A DNA stretch of 64,000 nucleotides from Heyndrickxia oleronia (lineage in GTDB: Bacteria; Bacillota; Bacilli; Bacillales; Bacillaceae_C): assembly GCF_017809215.1 (NCBI RefSeq), contig NZ_CP065424.1, forward strand, positions 1,582,001 to 1,646,000, in the 5' to 3' direction. Position numbers and translations under genes: made by a program. Within the stretch, counting starts at the first letter, position 1, and the number at the start of each line of letters is the position of its first letter. The notes under the pieces are model-generated. The model saw nothing but the letters and a program-made list of their open reading frames with translations, did no database searches and had not been told where the DNA came from. Shown in pieces: positions 8,260 to 18,001 of this stretch.

Positions 8260-11091
8260 TTACGGATTTGGTATTGTATCTTCATCTCCTGGATTTTCTT
8301 CATTATTAGTATTCTCGTCATTTTCATCAGGCGTCTCATTTTCAGGTGGTTTTTCTTGTTTAATCGTACCAATTGTGACTTTATTGGAAGGACCTGATTG
8401 TTTTCCAGCAATGTCAACTGCTACAACATAATATTCACCATTTCCCAATGATATGGATAAATTGGACCCAGCGTGAACGGAGCCCACCTGCTGACCGCCG
8501 CTTGTAAAGACACGATATCCAATTACATCTGGACTTCCCGAAGCACTCCAAACTAATTTATTACCAGAGACATTGGCATTTACCGATGATGGTGCTTTAC
8601 CATCATCACTCATTTTATTTTCTGGTGCCATAATTTTTTCCCATAAAGGGTGACCCTCTGGGATTATTTGATTTGCATCGATCTTACCACCTTGAGATAG
8701 TTTCTTGATAAAATCAGGATTTAGCATTAGCCCAGATTGAGAAAACTCTGCAGGTGTAGAATCAAGTGCCATATATTTCTTTCCATTTATTACTACATAT
8801 TTACCTTGAATTAGACTATTGTCTACTTCGGTTGGAACATATTTTGCGTTAAATAAGTCAGTACGAACTAATCCAGCACTGGAACACCCCTGAGATGGAA
8901 GCATACCTGAAATTGCACAGAAGGATCGTTGGACAATTCCACTAGGCATCTTAAATCGTTCCTTTGTAGCAATTAAATTTGGATCTGCATCATAGGCAGA
9001 ATTTATCAACCGACTCCATATTTGATAGTTTCTATGATCATATCCTCGTACTTGGCTACTTGGTGTATCATATCCTATCCAAGTACCAAATGTAATATTG
9101 GGATTCGAAGCAACAAGCCATGCATCATTATAGTCATTACTTGTTCCTGTTTTGCCTGCCCAGTCAGTTGAAAAGTTCAACATTCCAGGTACGGAGGCAG
9201 CAGTACCATATTTAAAAACATCTCTCATCATATCCAGCATTAAATATGAAGTTTGGCTACTGAATACGTCAACAGGCTCTACTTTATGTTTATAGATAAT
9301 CTTCCCGTCTTGGTCAGTGATTTTATCGATCATATAGGCATCAATAAATTTACCATTATTCGCGAAGGTCGTATAAGCATTAACGTTTTCTTCAACTGTT
9401 ACTCCCTTTGTTAAACCTCCTAATGCCACACTCAATACTTCATAATCAACATCTGTTAAATCGGAGAATCCCATTTTAGCAAGATATTGAGCTGGTCTTT
9501 TATTAATGATACGTTGATAAACTTTTATCGCAGTTACATTATGTGATTTAGCCAAAGCTTCTCGAGTGGTTACAAGGCCATAATATTTTCCTGTAACATA
9601 GTTGCTTGGCCATGCTCTTCCTTCAACTCTAATTCCAGTATCAGAATCTGCAATTACCGTTCCAGGTGCGGTAACGCCCATCTCCATTGCAGGTGCATAA
9701 ACGAGTAAAGGCTTCATCGTTGATCCATTTGGTCGTCTTCCTTGGGTAGCATGATTTAGTTGCTCTTGTTTGAAGTCTCTACCCCCAACAAAACTAAGTA
9801 TTTTCCCTGTTTTGTTTTCTATCATAATGCCCCCAATTTGAACGGGTTCGACATAGGATTCTTCTTCACCTGTTTCTTTATTAATTCTAGTCACAGTTTT
9901 ATCAGGACCGTAGTTTTTGAACTCATCTTTAGTCTTCTGCATATTATCATAGATCTTTTTATTAATGGTTGTATGAATGTTATACCCATTTTGTCTAATA
10001 TTACGATCTGCTAGAGTGATATATTTTTCGTACAACTTAGCATTTTTATTTAGATCTTTTTCTTTATAACCATCTTTTTCAGCAAGCATAATAGCTATAA
10101 TGTTTTTTGCCCGTTGTTCAATTTCGTTTGTTAGCCATGGATATTTATCAAGTGGATTTTTTTGAGGCTTTATAAAATCTTTAACAATATCATAATTGAT
10201 CGTTTCTTTGTATTGTTTATCTGTAATATATCCATTTTCATTCATTCGGTGTAGAACCAGTTTCATCCGATTTAAACCAGGTTCTAAGCCTTCCTTACTT
10301 TTTAGCTTGCCATCATTGGTAAAAGGTGTGTACATAAAAGGGCTTTGTGGTAAACCTGCAATAAAGGCTGATTGTGCTAAATTTAAATCCTTTGCTGAGA
10401 CACCGAATAATCCTTTAGCAGCTGATTCAACCCCACCAATATTTTGACCAGATGAATTTCTACCAAATGTAGAAACATTCATATACGCTTCTAAAATCTC
10501 ATCCTTCTTAAAGAATTGTTCAAGTCGAAGAGCTAAGAGAACTTCTTTTGCCTTTCGATCAAAAGAGACTTCATTTGTAAGTATTTGGTTTTTGATTATT
10601 TGCTGTGTTAATGTACTACCTCCAGTTTGCGTTGAGGAATTGGTTACTTCTTGAAATACTGCACGTAGTAGGGCTTTTGGCACGATACCATTATGTTCAT
10701 AGAAATATTTATCTTCCGTTGCGATTAAGGCGTCTTTGAGGTATTTTGACACATTTTCAATTTTTACTTCTTCACGTTCTAAATCAGATCGTACTTTTCC
10801 TAAATAAACATTATCTGCAAAGTAAAGATTGGAGGTTTCTTCATAATTATAAATATCTTTTTTCATTTGGGCGTAAGAACGAGTAGGTTCATCTTTCACT
10901 AGTGAGGCGAAATACCCTGCACCGATCCCTCCAGCAAATGCTCCACCTATAATACAAACAATAAATAATATTAATAATAGGTTCCAGATAACTCCATAGG
11001 TTATTCTTGAATTTTTTTGAAGTCTTTCATTTTGAAAAAAAGAGAAAAACTTTTGGAGACTTTTTACCCATTTGTTTGATGTTTCTTTCAT
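8260..11091 (-). CDS. class A penicillin-binding protein (PBP1A family)
   Basis: This bifunctional peptidoglycan glycosyltransferase/transpeptidase is anchored by one N-terminal membrane segment (about residues 30-58). The GT51 domain shows EDKYFYEHNG and GGSTLTQQIIKN; the transpeptidase shows the SxxK motif in GSTMKPL, SHN, and KTGTSND. A fibronectin type III-like domain (roughly 815-895) and an acidic, N/E/D-rich tail follow. I chose the ATG at 11091 (MKETSNK), preceded by GGGGG, over an upstream ATG; length 943. It sits between acsA and tyrS, which are neighbours in B. subtilis. The exact paralog (PonA, PbpF or PbpG type) is not assigned. Confidence 0.93.
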   Translation of the reverse strand: MKETSNKWVKSLQKFFSFFQNERLQKNSRITYGVIWNLLLILFIVCIIGGAFAGGIGAGYFASLVKDEPTRSYAQMKKDIYNYEETSNLYFADNVYLGKVRSDLEREEVKIENVSKYLKDALIATEDKYFYEHNGIVPKALLRAVFQEVTNSSTQTGGSTLTQQIIKNQILTNEVSFDRKAKEVLLALRLEQFFKKDEILEAYMNVSTFGRNSSGQNIGGVESAAKGLFGVSAKDLNLAQSAFIAGLPQSPFMYTPFTNDGKLKSKEGLEPGLNRMKLVLHRMNENGYITDKQYKETINYDIVKDFIKPQKNPLDKYPWLTNEIEQRAKNIIAIMLAEKDGYKEKDLNKNAKLYEKYITLADRNIRQNGYNIHTTINKKIYDNMQKTKDEFKNYGPDKTVTRINKETGEEESYVEPVQIGGIMIENKTGKILSFVGGRDFKQEQLNHATQGRRPNGSTMKPLLVYAPAMEMGVTAPGTVIADSDTGIRVEGRAWPSNYVTGKYYGLVTTREALAKSHNVTAIKVYQRIINKRPAQYLAKMGFSDLTDVDYEVLSVALGGLTKGVTVEENVNAYTTFANNGKFIDAYMIDKITDQDGKIIYKHKVEPVDVFSSQTSYLMLDMMRDVFKYGTAASVPGMLNFSTDWAGKTGTSNDYNDAWLVASNPNITFGTWIGYDTPSSQVRGYDHRNYQIWSRLINSAYDADPNLIATKERFKMPSGIVQRSFCAISGMLPSQGCSSAGLVRTDLFNAKYVPTEVDNSLIQGKYVVINGKKYMALDSTPAEFSQSGLMLNPDFIKKLSQGGKIDANQIIPEGHPLWEKIMAPENKMSDDGKAPSSVNANVSGNKLVWSASGSPDVIGYRVFTSGGQQVGSVHAGSNLSISLGNGEYYVVAVDIAGKQSGPSNKVTIGTIKQEKPPENETPDENDENTNNEENPGDEDTIPNP

Positions 11092-11171
11092 TATATACCC
11101 CCTTAAAATCACCTACATTATAGCATAATTTAATATGGAAAATGTTAAAATCGATCGAAATCTGAAATTAA

Positions 11172-11201
11172 TTGACATTCATTTTTATTTATGTTTAAAA
11201 T
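11172..11201 (+). promoter_or_regulatory. promoter of the tyrS T-box transcript
   Basis: A perfect TTGACA (11172-11177) with an 18-base spacer to TAAAAT (11196-11201). Transcription would begin near 11208, ahead of the T-box leader. Confidence 0.7.
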
Positions 11202-11235
11202 AGATTAAGTTTTCATATGCAACTAAATAGAATAA

Positions 11236-11480
11236 GCATTGAGAGGAAAAAGTAGTCTTTCTATCCCTGTTATTGTAGAGAGTCGATGGTTGGTGAGAAT
11301 CGATACAAATAGCTTAGATGAATTACTTCCTGGAGCTTTTACTGTGAAAAATGTAAGTAGCAGTAAACGGATTAAACCGTTATAGAACAAGAGTGGAGAA
11401 ATTATATTTTTCTCAAGTTGGGTGGTACCACGGTAAATAATCGTCCCTTCGCATGATTGCGAAGGGACGTTTTTATTTCT
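11236..11480 (+). promoter_or_regulatory. T-box riboswitch leader of tyrS
   Basis: T-box leaders bind uncharged tRNA and prevent termination when the amino acid is scarce. Visible parts are a stem I region from about 11241, a candidate specifier codon TAC (Tyr) at 11324-11326 within GAATTACTTCCTGGAG, the T-box proper GTTGGGTGGTACCACGG (11417-11433), and the terminator stem CGTCCCTTCGC..GCGAAGGGACG with a T run (11442-11477). The T-box 5' side can compete with the terminator as antiterminator. Tyrosine specificity agrees with the downstream gene. Confidence 0.95.
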
Positions 11481-11526
11481 CTACAAATTTCTAATTGAAT
11501 TGGTTTTTCAGAAAATCGTTCACTAA

Positions 11527-12825
<1,299 letters not shown>

Positions 12826-12845
12826 TGATAATAGATAGAAATCAT

Positions 12846-12899
12846 CTGCACCATAATTGTTAGAATCAATAACACTAACAATAGTGGTGCAGTTTTTTC
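12846..12899 (+). terminator. terminator after tyrS
   Basis: Nested arms CTGCACC / GGTGCAG and ATTGTTAG / CTAACAAT are followed by TTTTTT. Confidence 0.88.
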
Positions 12900-12943
12900 T
12901 GGTTATATCCTTTAACAATGTTTCCATTGAAGGTAAAAAAATT

Positions 12944-13363
12944 TTAGTAGTTTAATTTCGTTAAGTTTTTTGGAATTTTATATTGTTCTAATGCTTCATA
13001 TAAAGTGATATTTTCTACTTCCAACATACTGTCTGGAAATAATAATTCTATTGCAAATATATTTGCTTCTTTTTCCTTCTTATCAGCAGAGTAAAAGGTA
13101 CTCTTTTTTAAGAAAGGAGTATTTACCTCTGGATGCAAAATTACATGTCCTAATTCATGACCACAAATGAACTTTTTTCCATATTCACTCGCCTTTTCAT
13201 TAATATGAATAATAGGAACCCTGAAATTTTTACTAAAATATCCTAGTGTATTTCCTAAATTTTCATAAGTTATAATTATTCCCATCATTTTTGCAATCTT
13301 AAATGGACAGTTTGTCCCATATTTATCTATAAGTTCATTGGCTTTCCCCTTTATTGATAACAT
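12944..13363 (-). CDS. ImmA/IrrE-family metallopeptidase (prophage)
   Basis: ImmA proteases cleave the prophage repressor to allow induction, as in ICEBs1. The zinc motif HELGH is clear (CGHELGHVILHPE, about residue 67-79), with a further glutamate-rich region downstream. Length is 139 residues, typical for the family. It lies nine bases downstream of the repressor gene on the same strand, the usual pairing. It marks the left edge of the prophage, with no integrase beside it. Confidence 0.9.
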   Translation of the reverse strand: MLSIKGKANELIDKYGTNCPFKIAKMMGIIITYENLGNTLGYFSKNFRVPIIHINEKASEYGKKFICGHELGHVILHPEVNTPFLKKSTFYSADKKEKEANIFAIELLFPDSMLEVENITLYEALEQYKIPKNLTKLNY

Positions 13364-13371
13364 CTAAACAC

Positions 13372-13812
13372 CTACTTACGATATTTTTTAGGAGTGAACT
13401 TTTGTTTTGCAATCCTTTTAGCTAATCTTAAAGAATTCTCTAATGAAGCAATCAATAATTCACGATCCTCATCATCCATATCGTCGAGAGTTTGACCATC
13501 AAATGCAGCATAACTCCCTTTGTTGTTTAAACCATCAATCATTTTCTGAAGTTCTTTTTTTATATCTCTTTCATCTTTTTCTGTAAGTTCTGGGTTAAAA
13601 GTTTCATCTTTCTTTTCAGATCTACCAAGTAAGTAATCTGTGGTCGTATCTAAGATACTTGCAATTTGATTTAAGACTTCTGCACTTGGCTTAGTTCTTC
13701 CACGTTCGATATGACCTAAATTTGATCGTCCCATACCTAACTTTTTAGCTACATCTTCTTGAGTTAACCCCTTTTCTAATCTACGCTCTTTTATCCTTTT
13801 ACCTAAAGACAT
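13372..13812 (-). CDS. prophage cI-like repressor (HTH_XRE)
   Basis: An N-terminal Cro/cI helix-turn-helix (GLTQEDVAKKLGMGRSNLGHIERGRTKPS) is followed by a C-terminal region of unclear fold that may be the ImmA target. I chose the ATG at 13812 (MSLGKRIKERR) because AGGGGGA precedes it; 146 residues. The repressor is divergent from the Cro-like gene, and the gap holds a perfect palindrome GGTACT-N3-AGTACC that recurs downstream of cro, the likely operator. Confidence 0.9.
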   Translation of the reverse strand: MSLGKRIKERRLEKGLTQEDVAKKLGMGRSNLGHIERGRTKPSAEVLNQIASILDTTTDYLLGRSEKKDETFNPELTEKDERDIKKELQKMIDGLNNKGSYAAFDGQTLDDMDDEDRELLIASLENSLRLAKRIAKQKFTPKKYRK

Positions 13813-13861
13813 AAATGTTCCCCCTGAAAAAAATATAAAAATAGTCTTAAAAATAATTGAC

Positions 13862-13876
13862 GGTACTATAAGTACC
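13862..13876. promoter_or_regulatory. prophage operator 1
   Basis: Perfect palindrome GGTACT-ATA-AGTACC between the divergent repressor and cro-like genes. The same motif recurs at 14224-14238. Confidence 0.8.
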
Positions 13877-13921
13877 ATTTATAATCAAGGTACATCAAAT
13901 GTTAAGTGAGGTGAAAAACTG

Positions 13922-14134
13922 TTGACTGCTCAAAAAAGACAAGCACTTATTGAATCAAGGCAAGCTCTTAGATTAACCCGTACTGAACTTGCAACGTTAG
14001 TAGGTGTAAGTTTCGAGCATATAAAAAGTCTTGAATATGGAAGAGTCAATCCTAGTATTCCCTTAATGTATAAATTATGTAAGGAATTGAATTCCACACC
14101 AGAAGAACTATTTAAAGACATCGTCTGTATTTGA
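13922..14134 (+). CDS. Cro-like HTH protein (prophage)
   Basis: A 70-residue single-domain XRE-family helix-turn-helix protein (RTELATLVGVSFEHIKSLEYG). It is probably the lytic-side antirepressor of the switch, divergent from the cI-like repressor. The start is TTG at 13922, with GAGGTG about seven bases before it. Operators flank it on both sides. Cro function is inferred from size and position. Confidence 0.82.
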   Translation: MTAQKRQALIESRQALRLTRTELATLVGVSFEHIKSLEYGRVNPSIPLMYKLCKELNSTPEELFKDIVCI

Positions 14135-14135
14135 G

Positions 14136-14150
14136 GGTATTTTTTGTACC
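14136..14150. promoter_or_regulatory. prophage operator 2 (imperfect)
   Basis: GGTATT-TTT-TGTACC, a degenerate form of the operator, directly after the cro-like stop codon. Confidence 0.5.
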
Positions 14151-14176
14151 TATTATTGAGTATAGGTAGTAATAAT

Positions 14177-14191
14177 GGTACTGTCAATACC
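14177..14191. promoter_or_regulatory. prophage operator 3
   Basis: GGTACT-GTC-AATACC, one mismatch from the operator palindrome. Confidence 0.65.
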
Positions 14192-14223
14192 TATTTTGGC
14201 TCTTTTATTTTTTTATTGATAAT

Positions 14224-14238
14224 GGTACTTAGAGTACC
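14224..14238. promoter_or_regulatory. prophage operator 4
   Basis: Perfect palindrome GGTACT-TAG-AGTACC, identical in both arms to operator 1. Confidence 0.78.
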
Positions 14239-14263
14239 GATGGTGTTTAGGAGGTGAACATTC

Positions 14264-14335
14264 TTGTCCTTTAATCAAATTAATATTGAATTAAACCAAA
14301 AAAGAAACCCGCATGCAATTATTTTTAGAAAATGA
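14264..14335 (+). pseudogene. truncated early prophage ORF
   Basis: TAGGAGGTGA is followed by a TTG start and a 23-codon frame (MSFNQINIEL...) ending at TGA. A strong ribosome site before so short a frame in the early-gene position suggests the stump of a phage gene, but the peptide is unrecognised and may be real. Confidence 0.35.
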
Positions 14336-14468
14336 CTTTTTCTTTTTTACATGATTCTCGAATGAAGGAAAACATATTGGTTTTACAGTCAAGGTCTTGA
14401 AGGATGAAATAATGAATGGTAATGACTAGGGCGTGGACAGACGAATTTAAGAAGAGGAGTTAATTCAA

Positions 14469-14696
14469 ATGAATCCTATTCTTTTTAGTACCTATAGTAA
14501 TTCTTATAGGCATTCTGATTAGAGCATTTTTTTCTATAAAAATTAAATCTAATCTATTTTAAATACTTCTCAATTAACTAAATCATATGATACAGAACAA
14601 AAGGTTATTTACAGAAATTATCAAAGGAATGCTGAAAGGTATTGGTTATATAAAGATGGTTATCGAGAAAGAAATAACAGTAAGTACTGCAAATAA
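14469..14696 (+). pseudogene. frameshifted small membrane protein (prophage)
   Basis: An ATG at 14469 follows AGAGGAG. The reading frame continues only if frames are changed twice: a hydrophobic helix (FFLVPIVILIGILIRAFFSI) is in a second frame and ends at TAA near 14560, and a charged tail (SYDTEQKVIYRNYQRNAERY) is in a third frame ending at 14696. Together they look like one small membrane protein with two frameshifts. I do not recognise the family. Confidence 0.5.
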
Positions 14697-14759
14697 GAAA
14701 ATAATGTAATTACAACTACCTTATCATTATGTTATTTCCAAACAATAAGAGGTGAGGAT

Positions 14760-15551
14760 ATGGCAAGGTTTCGAATGGTTCATACTGAATTTTGGGATGA
14801 TCCTAAAGTGGTTGAAGAAATGACACCAGAGGACAAGTATTTCTTTTTATATCTTCTTACAAATTCTAATACTACTCAAATAGGAATCTACCAAATTACA
14901 AAAAAACAAATGGCATTTGATATGGGTTACTCACTTGAAAGTGTAAATGTCTTGTTAGAGAGATTTATTAATCATCATAAAATAGTTCGTTTTAGTACTG
15001 AATCACGAGAAATAGCACTTAAAAATTGGGGAAGATATAACTTCAATAAAGGTGGAAAGCCAATTATAGATTGCGTTAAGTCAGAGCTAAAAGCTGTTAA
15101 AGATACATCATTAATTAAGTATGTTGCTGAACGAATCGAAAAAAATGAAATCAAAAGTTTATACGAGGCGTATTACGAATCGTCAACGTCAGGTGGACAA
15201 GAAAAAGAATTAGAAAAAGAAGAAAAAGAAGAAAAAGAATTTATTCCTTATGTGGAAGTCGTTTCATATCTAAATTTAAAAACGAATTCTTCGTATCGGT
15301 TTACATCTAAGAAAACACAAAATTTAATTAAAGCACGATGGAATGAAGGATTTAAACTAGAGGATTTTAAAAATGTCATTGATAAGAAATCAGTAGAATG
15401 GCTGAATGATGATAAAATGAATAAATTTCTAAGACCAGAGACATTGTTTGGAACCAAGTTTGAATCCTATCTAAATCAAAAAGGCGGTGGATCCAATAGA
15501 AAAACTAACGAAACCGCACAGTTTGCAGAAGAGTATGATCTTCCATTCTGA
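14760..15551 (+). CDS. prophage DnaD-like replication organiser
   Basis: The N-terminal ~110 residues (MARFRMVHTEFWDDPKVVEEM..) resemble phage replisome-organiser/DnaD winged-helix domains. A highly charged EEKEEKE linker (about 145-160) follows, then a conserved phage C-terminal domain (YLNLKTNSSYRFTSKKTQN..LFGTKFESYLNQ), like PF09524. Such proteins recruit the DnaC-like loader to the phage origin. Length is 263; the ATG has AGAGGTGAGG upstream. It overlaps the next gene by 65 bases. Confidence 0.85.
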   Translation: MARFRMVHTEFWDDPKVVEEMTPEDKYFFLYLLTNSNTTQIGIYQITKKQMAFDMGYSLESVNVLLERFINHHKIVRFSTESREIALKNWGRYNFNKGGKPIIDCVKSELKAVKDTSLIKYVAERIEKNEIKSLYEAYYESSTSGGQEKELEKEEKEEKEFIPYVEVVSYLNLKTNSSYRFTSKKTQNLIKARWNEGFKLEDFKNVIDKKSVEWLNDDKMNKFLRPETLFGTKFESYLNQKGGGSNRKTNETAQFAEEYDLPF

Positions 15552-16335
15552 ATACTGCCAAGAACATACATACAGAAAGAATGGGAAAGAGATTGTAAAT
15601 CCTATTCAAAAAATGGTCATCGGGGGACACGTTGTTTGCCCTCGATGCGAATTAGAAAAAGAGCATCAAGCTTTAACAAATGAGGTACAAGCTTACTATG
15701 ATGGTTTTCAGAGTCAGAAAATATATAACATATTTTTAAATAAAAGCATTATAACTGATCAAACCATTTTAAATGCTTCATTTGAAAATTATGAAACAAG
15801 TATTCAAGAAGAGCGGCAAAATAAAAGCACGTGCATCGAAATTGCAGAGAGATTAAAAAGTGGACAAGTATTTAATCCATTTTTGCAAGGTATACAAGGA
15901 ACGGGGAAAAGTCATTTAGCCTATTCCATTCTTAAAAGAATCAATGATGCCAAGTTAAATAAATCATGTTTATTTATAAATGTTGAGGACATGATGAGGA
16001 AGATTAAAGATTCCTTTAGCAATCGTCAAAGTAAATATACAGAACGGTACTTTGTTGATTTACTCTCGTCCGTAGACTTCCTAGCACTAGATGATGTTGG
16101 AGCTGAAACAGGAGCCATTGATACGGATAAAACAGCTTCAGACTTTGTGCAACGGATTTTATATGCTATTACTTCTACAAGACAAGATAAAGCGACTATT
16201 CTAACAACTAATTTATCAAGCGAAGTCCTTTTCAAATTGTATGACAAGAAATTAGTATCGAGGCTTTTGAAAAACCCAAAGTATGTGTTATTTAAAGAAA
16301 CTAAAGATAAGAGATTAGCAAGTATTCCATTTTAA
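15487..16335 (+). CDS. prophage DnaC-like helicase-loader ATPase
   Basis: AAA+ ATPase of the DnaC/DnaI type that loads replicative helicase on phage DNA. A zinc-finger-like N-terminus (CQEH..CPRC, residues 24-56) precedes Walker A GIQGTGKSHLAY and Walker B FLALDDVGAE. The likely start is GTG at 15487, overlapping the DnaD-like gene; an internal ATG (15538) is possible but would sit very close to the zinc motif. The pairing with the DnaD-like gene is the standard phage replication cassette. Confidence 0.88.
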   Translation: MDPIEKLTKPHSLQKSMIFHSEYCQEHTYRKNGKEIVNPIQKMVIGGHVVCPRCELEKEHQALTNEVQAYYDGFQSQKIYNIFLNKSIITDQTILNASFENYETSIQEERQNKSTCIEIAERLKSGQVFNPFLQGIQGTGKSHLAYSILKRINDAKLNKSCLFINVEDMMRKIKDSFSNRQSKYTERYFVDLLSSVDFLALDDVGAETGAIDTDKTASDFVQRILYAITSTRQDKATILTTNLSSEVLFKLYDKKLVSRLLKNPKYVLFKETKDKRLASIPF

Positions 16336-16381
16336 GAGAATGGCGGATCAAATTTATTCAACAATCTTTGTGATCCTAGAT

Positions 16382-16453
16382 GTGTAGCGATCTTCAGTCG
16401 ATAGTTATTATATAAACTTTACTTAAATAGCAACAATGTTTAAGAAAAGAACC
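16382..16453 (+). repeat. short form of the MITE-like repeat (prophage copy 1)
   Basis: Right-half copy of the dispersed repeat, from GTGTAGCGATCTTCAGTCG through ACTTAAATAGCAACAATG to AAGAAAAGAACC. A longer reading frame that starts at its ATG (16436) is an artefact of the repeat; the real downstream start is 16517. Confidence 0.75.
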
Positions 16454-16516
16454 TTGTTAAACAGAGACAAAATCATCCCGTCAGCTAACTTAATAATCCC
16501 ATTAGGAGGGGTATTG

Positions 16517-16720
16517 GTGAGAGCAAAAGAACTAGAAATTAATATAGAGGATATGTCAATAAAAAAGGAACTTGAACTTGGGAAAGTTTTAGTTGTCATT
16601 TTAGATGGAAATCAAAGAAAAGCAAAGTGGGTAGAAGCCGTTGAACACGGCTTTACAATTATAGAGACAGCTAAGGGGAAAGCTACTAAAATTAAGTTTG
16701 AAGAGGGTGAACTTTTTTAA
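16517..16720 (+). CDS. XtrA/YqaO-family phage protein
   Basis: A 67-residue protein whose C-terminus (KAKWVEAVEHGFTIIETAKG..KFEEGELF) resembles XtrA of PBSX and YqaO of the skin element. Function is unknown; these genes lie between the replication and late-control genes, as here. I chose GTG at 16517 (TTG at 16514 is an alternative) because AGGAGGGG lies just upstream, and because upstream codons are repeat-derived. It is bracketed by two direct copies of the short repeat. Confidence 0.7.
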   Translation: MRAKELEINIEDMSIKKELELGKVLVVILDGNQRKAKWVEAVEHGFTIIETAKGKATKIKFEEGELF

Positions 16721-16771
16721 AAATTGATAGGGTTTTAATTATGTTTCCTTCACAAAAATTGAGATAGATAA

Positions 16772-16845
16772 TGTGTAGCGATCCTCAGTTAATAATTATT
16801 AGTTATAGCTTTACTTAAATAGCAACAATGTTAGAGAAAAGACTT
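16772..16845 (+). repeat. short form of the MITE-like repeat (prophage copy 2)
   Basis: Begins GTGTAGCGATCCTCAG at the same internal point as copy 1, continues through TTTACTTAAATAGCAACAATG, and ends in a decayed AGAGAAAAGACTTT. Same orientation as copy 1. Confidence 0.72.
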
Positions 16846-17021
16846 TTTAAAAAAGGTAATAGCGTCCCAATTAATTGTATTGCACCAGTAATCTTAGAGA
16901 TATCATTCATTATATTCAAGGGTGATTTCTTTCTTAACAGAAGAAAATACTAAATTGATTGTACCTTTCATTCATGATAAAGATTATGAGGAAATAGAAG
17001 AGTCCAAGACCGAAAGCGTGA

Positions 17022-17068
17022 GGACACGAAACGACAACTTTTTATGCTGCCGTATCGTGTCCTTTTTT
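17022..17068 (+). terminator. terminator within the prophage early region
   Basis: Perfect 8-bp stem GGACACGA / TCGTGTCC with a TTTTTT tail. It lies inside the longest possible reading frame of the next gene and so argues for the later start at 17093. Confidence 0.75.
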
Positions 17069-17092
17069 ATTTGTTTAAAAGGGGATGAAAAA

Positions 17093-17281
17093 ATGAATAA
17101 ATCATTTAAAGAACAACTAAATCAATGGGAAAAACAACATAAGGTTTTGATTAGAAAAGAGCATGAGACGAACAGAAGGCGGAAATTAGACAGTTTATCT
17201 GATGATGAGATAAAAGATCTTATGGGAGTGAATCGAGATACTTATAGACGTGGTAGAGGTGGAGCAATCCGTAGAAAGTAG
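17093..17281 (+). CDS. small basic prophage protein, unknown function
   Basis: A 62-residue, strongly charged protein (MNKSFKEQLNQWEKQHKVL..., ending YRRGRGGAIRRK). The ATG at 17093 follows AGGGGATG and lies after a terminator hairpin, so the 57 upstream codons of the open frame are probably not translated as part of it. I do not recognise a family. It sits 18 bases before arpU, so probably the two are cotranscribed. Confidence 0.65.
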   Translation: MNKSFKEQLNQWEKQHKVLIRKEHETNRRRKLDSLSDDEIKDLMGVNRDTYRRGRGGAIRRK

Positions 17282-17299
17282 AAGGTCGAGGGTGATAAA

Positions 17300-17767
17300 A
17301 TGAAACAGTTAGATTTTCAATTAGATCAAATTAATCGCGTAGAAACAAAGAAAAATGTAGAAAAAGCATTAGAAAAATACCGTATTATGCTTCTTACTCA
17401 AGAATTAGATCGTTTACCGAGAGTAACTCAAGATTTCTCAATTGTACCGCCTGCAAAAACAAATAAATTTTATTCTTCAACAGAAGATGCTGCTGTTGCC
17501 AATGCTGATTATGAAAGGGAAAGAAGTGAATACATTAGACGCATTAGTATGGCTGTGAATCGCCTTGGGTATAAAGAAAGAGCCATTTTAATAGATCGAT
17601 ATATGACCGAAGATGATGTTTATGATTATGAGGTTTACAACAACATGAATTTAAGCGAAAGAACTTACCACAGAATTAAATCAAGAGCTATTTATAAATT
17701 GGCATTTGCCTTACGATTAGAAGTTTATAAAAGAGATATTTCTTATCATAGGCATGAACAAACCTAA
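17300..17767 (+). CDS. ArpU-family late transcription regulator (prophage)
   Basis: Positive regulators of this family switch on phage packaging, structural and lysis genes. The 155-residue protein has an N-terminal coil and a sigma-70 region 4-like C-terminal part (LGYKERAILIDRYM..NLSERTYHRIKSRAIYKLA). GAGGGTG precedes the ATG. Three 11-bp-phased TGGCAG-like repeats lie about 160 bases downstream, a plausible target. Terminase genes normally come next but are missing. Confidence 0.85.
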   Translation: MKQLDFQLDQINRVETKKNVEKALEKYRIMLLTQELDRLPRVTQDFSIVPPAKTNKFYSSTEDAAVANADYERERSEYIRRISMAVNRLGYKERAILIDRYMTEDDVYDYEVYNNMNLSERTYHRIKSRAIYKLAFALRLEVYKRDISYHRHEQT

Positions 17768-17926
17768 TTTATCTACTTTCTGTTACAGGTACACCTATTT
17801 GAGATAAAGTCAAAAAATATATAATAATATATCGTCATGCGAATGAAGTAAGATCAGAGTTAATGCGAACAATATATTCTTACATTAATATTCATTGCTT
17901 TTTGAAATGAATTTAAAAATATATAA

Positions 17927-17954
17927 TGGCAGAACTATGGCAGGAAAACGACAG
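17927..17954 (+). promoter_or_regulatory. phased direct repeats, candidate ArpU late-control site
   Basis: TGGCAG (17927), TGGCAG (17938) and CGACAG (17949) are spaced exactly 11 bases apart, about one helical turn. Position downstream of arpU and ahead of late genes suggests an activator site; this is inference. Confidence 0.5.
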
Positions 17955-18001
17955 AACAAAAGGGGATTTATGTGATAAATTTATATCATAGACAATTTAT
18001 C

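Noticed and set aside
16436..16516. Extension of the xtrA frame to an ATG at 16436
   Set aside because: The extra 27 codons are translated repeat sequence (CAACAATGTTTAAG...) and carry no ribosome site at the ATG; a strong AGGAGGGG lies before 16514/16517.
16922..17092. 57-codon N-terminal extension of the small basic prophage protein
   Set aside because: It reads through a perfect terminator hairpin (17022-17068), and a better start follows AGGGGATG at 17093.
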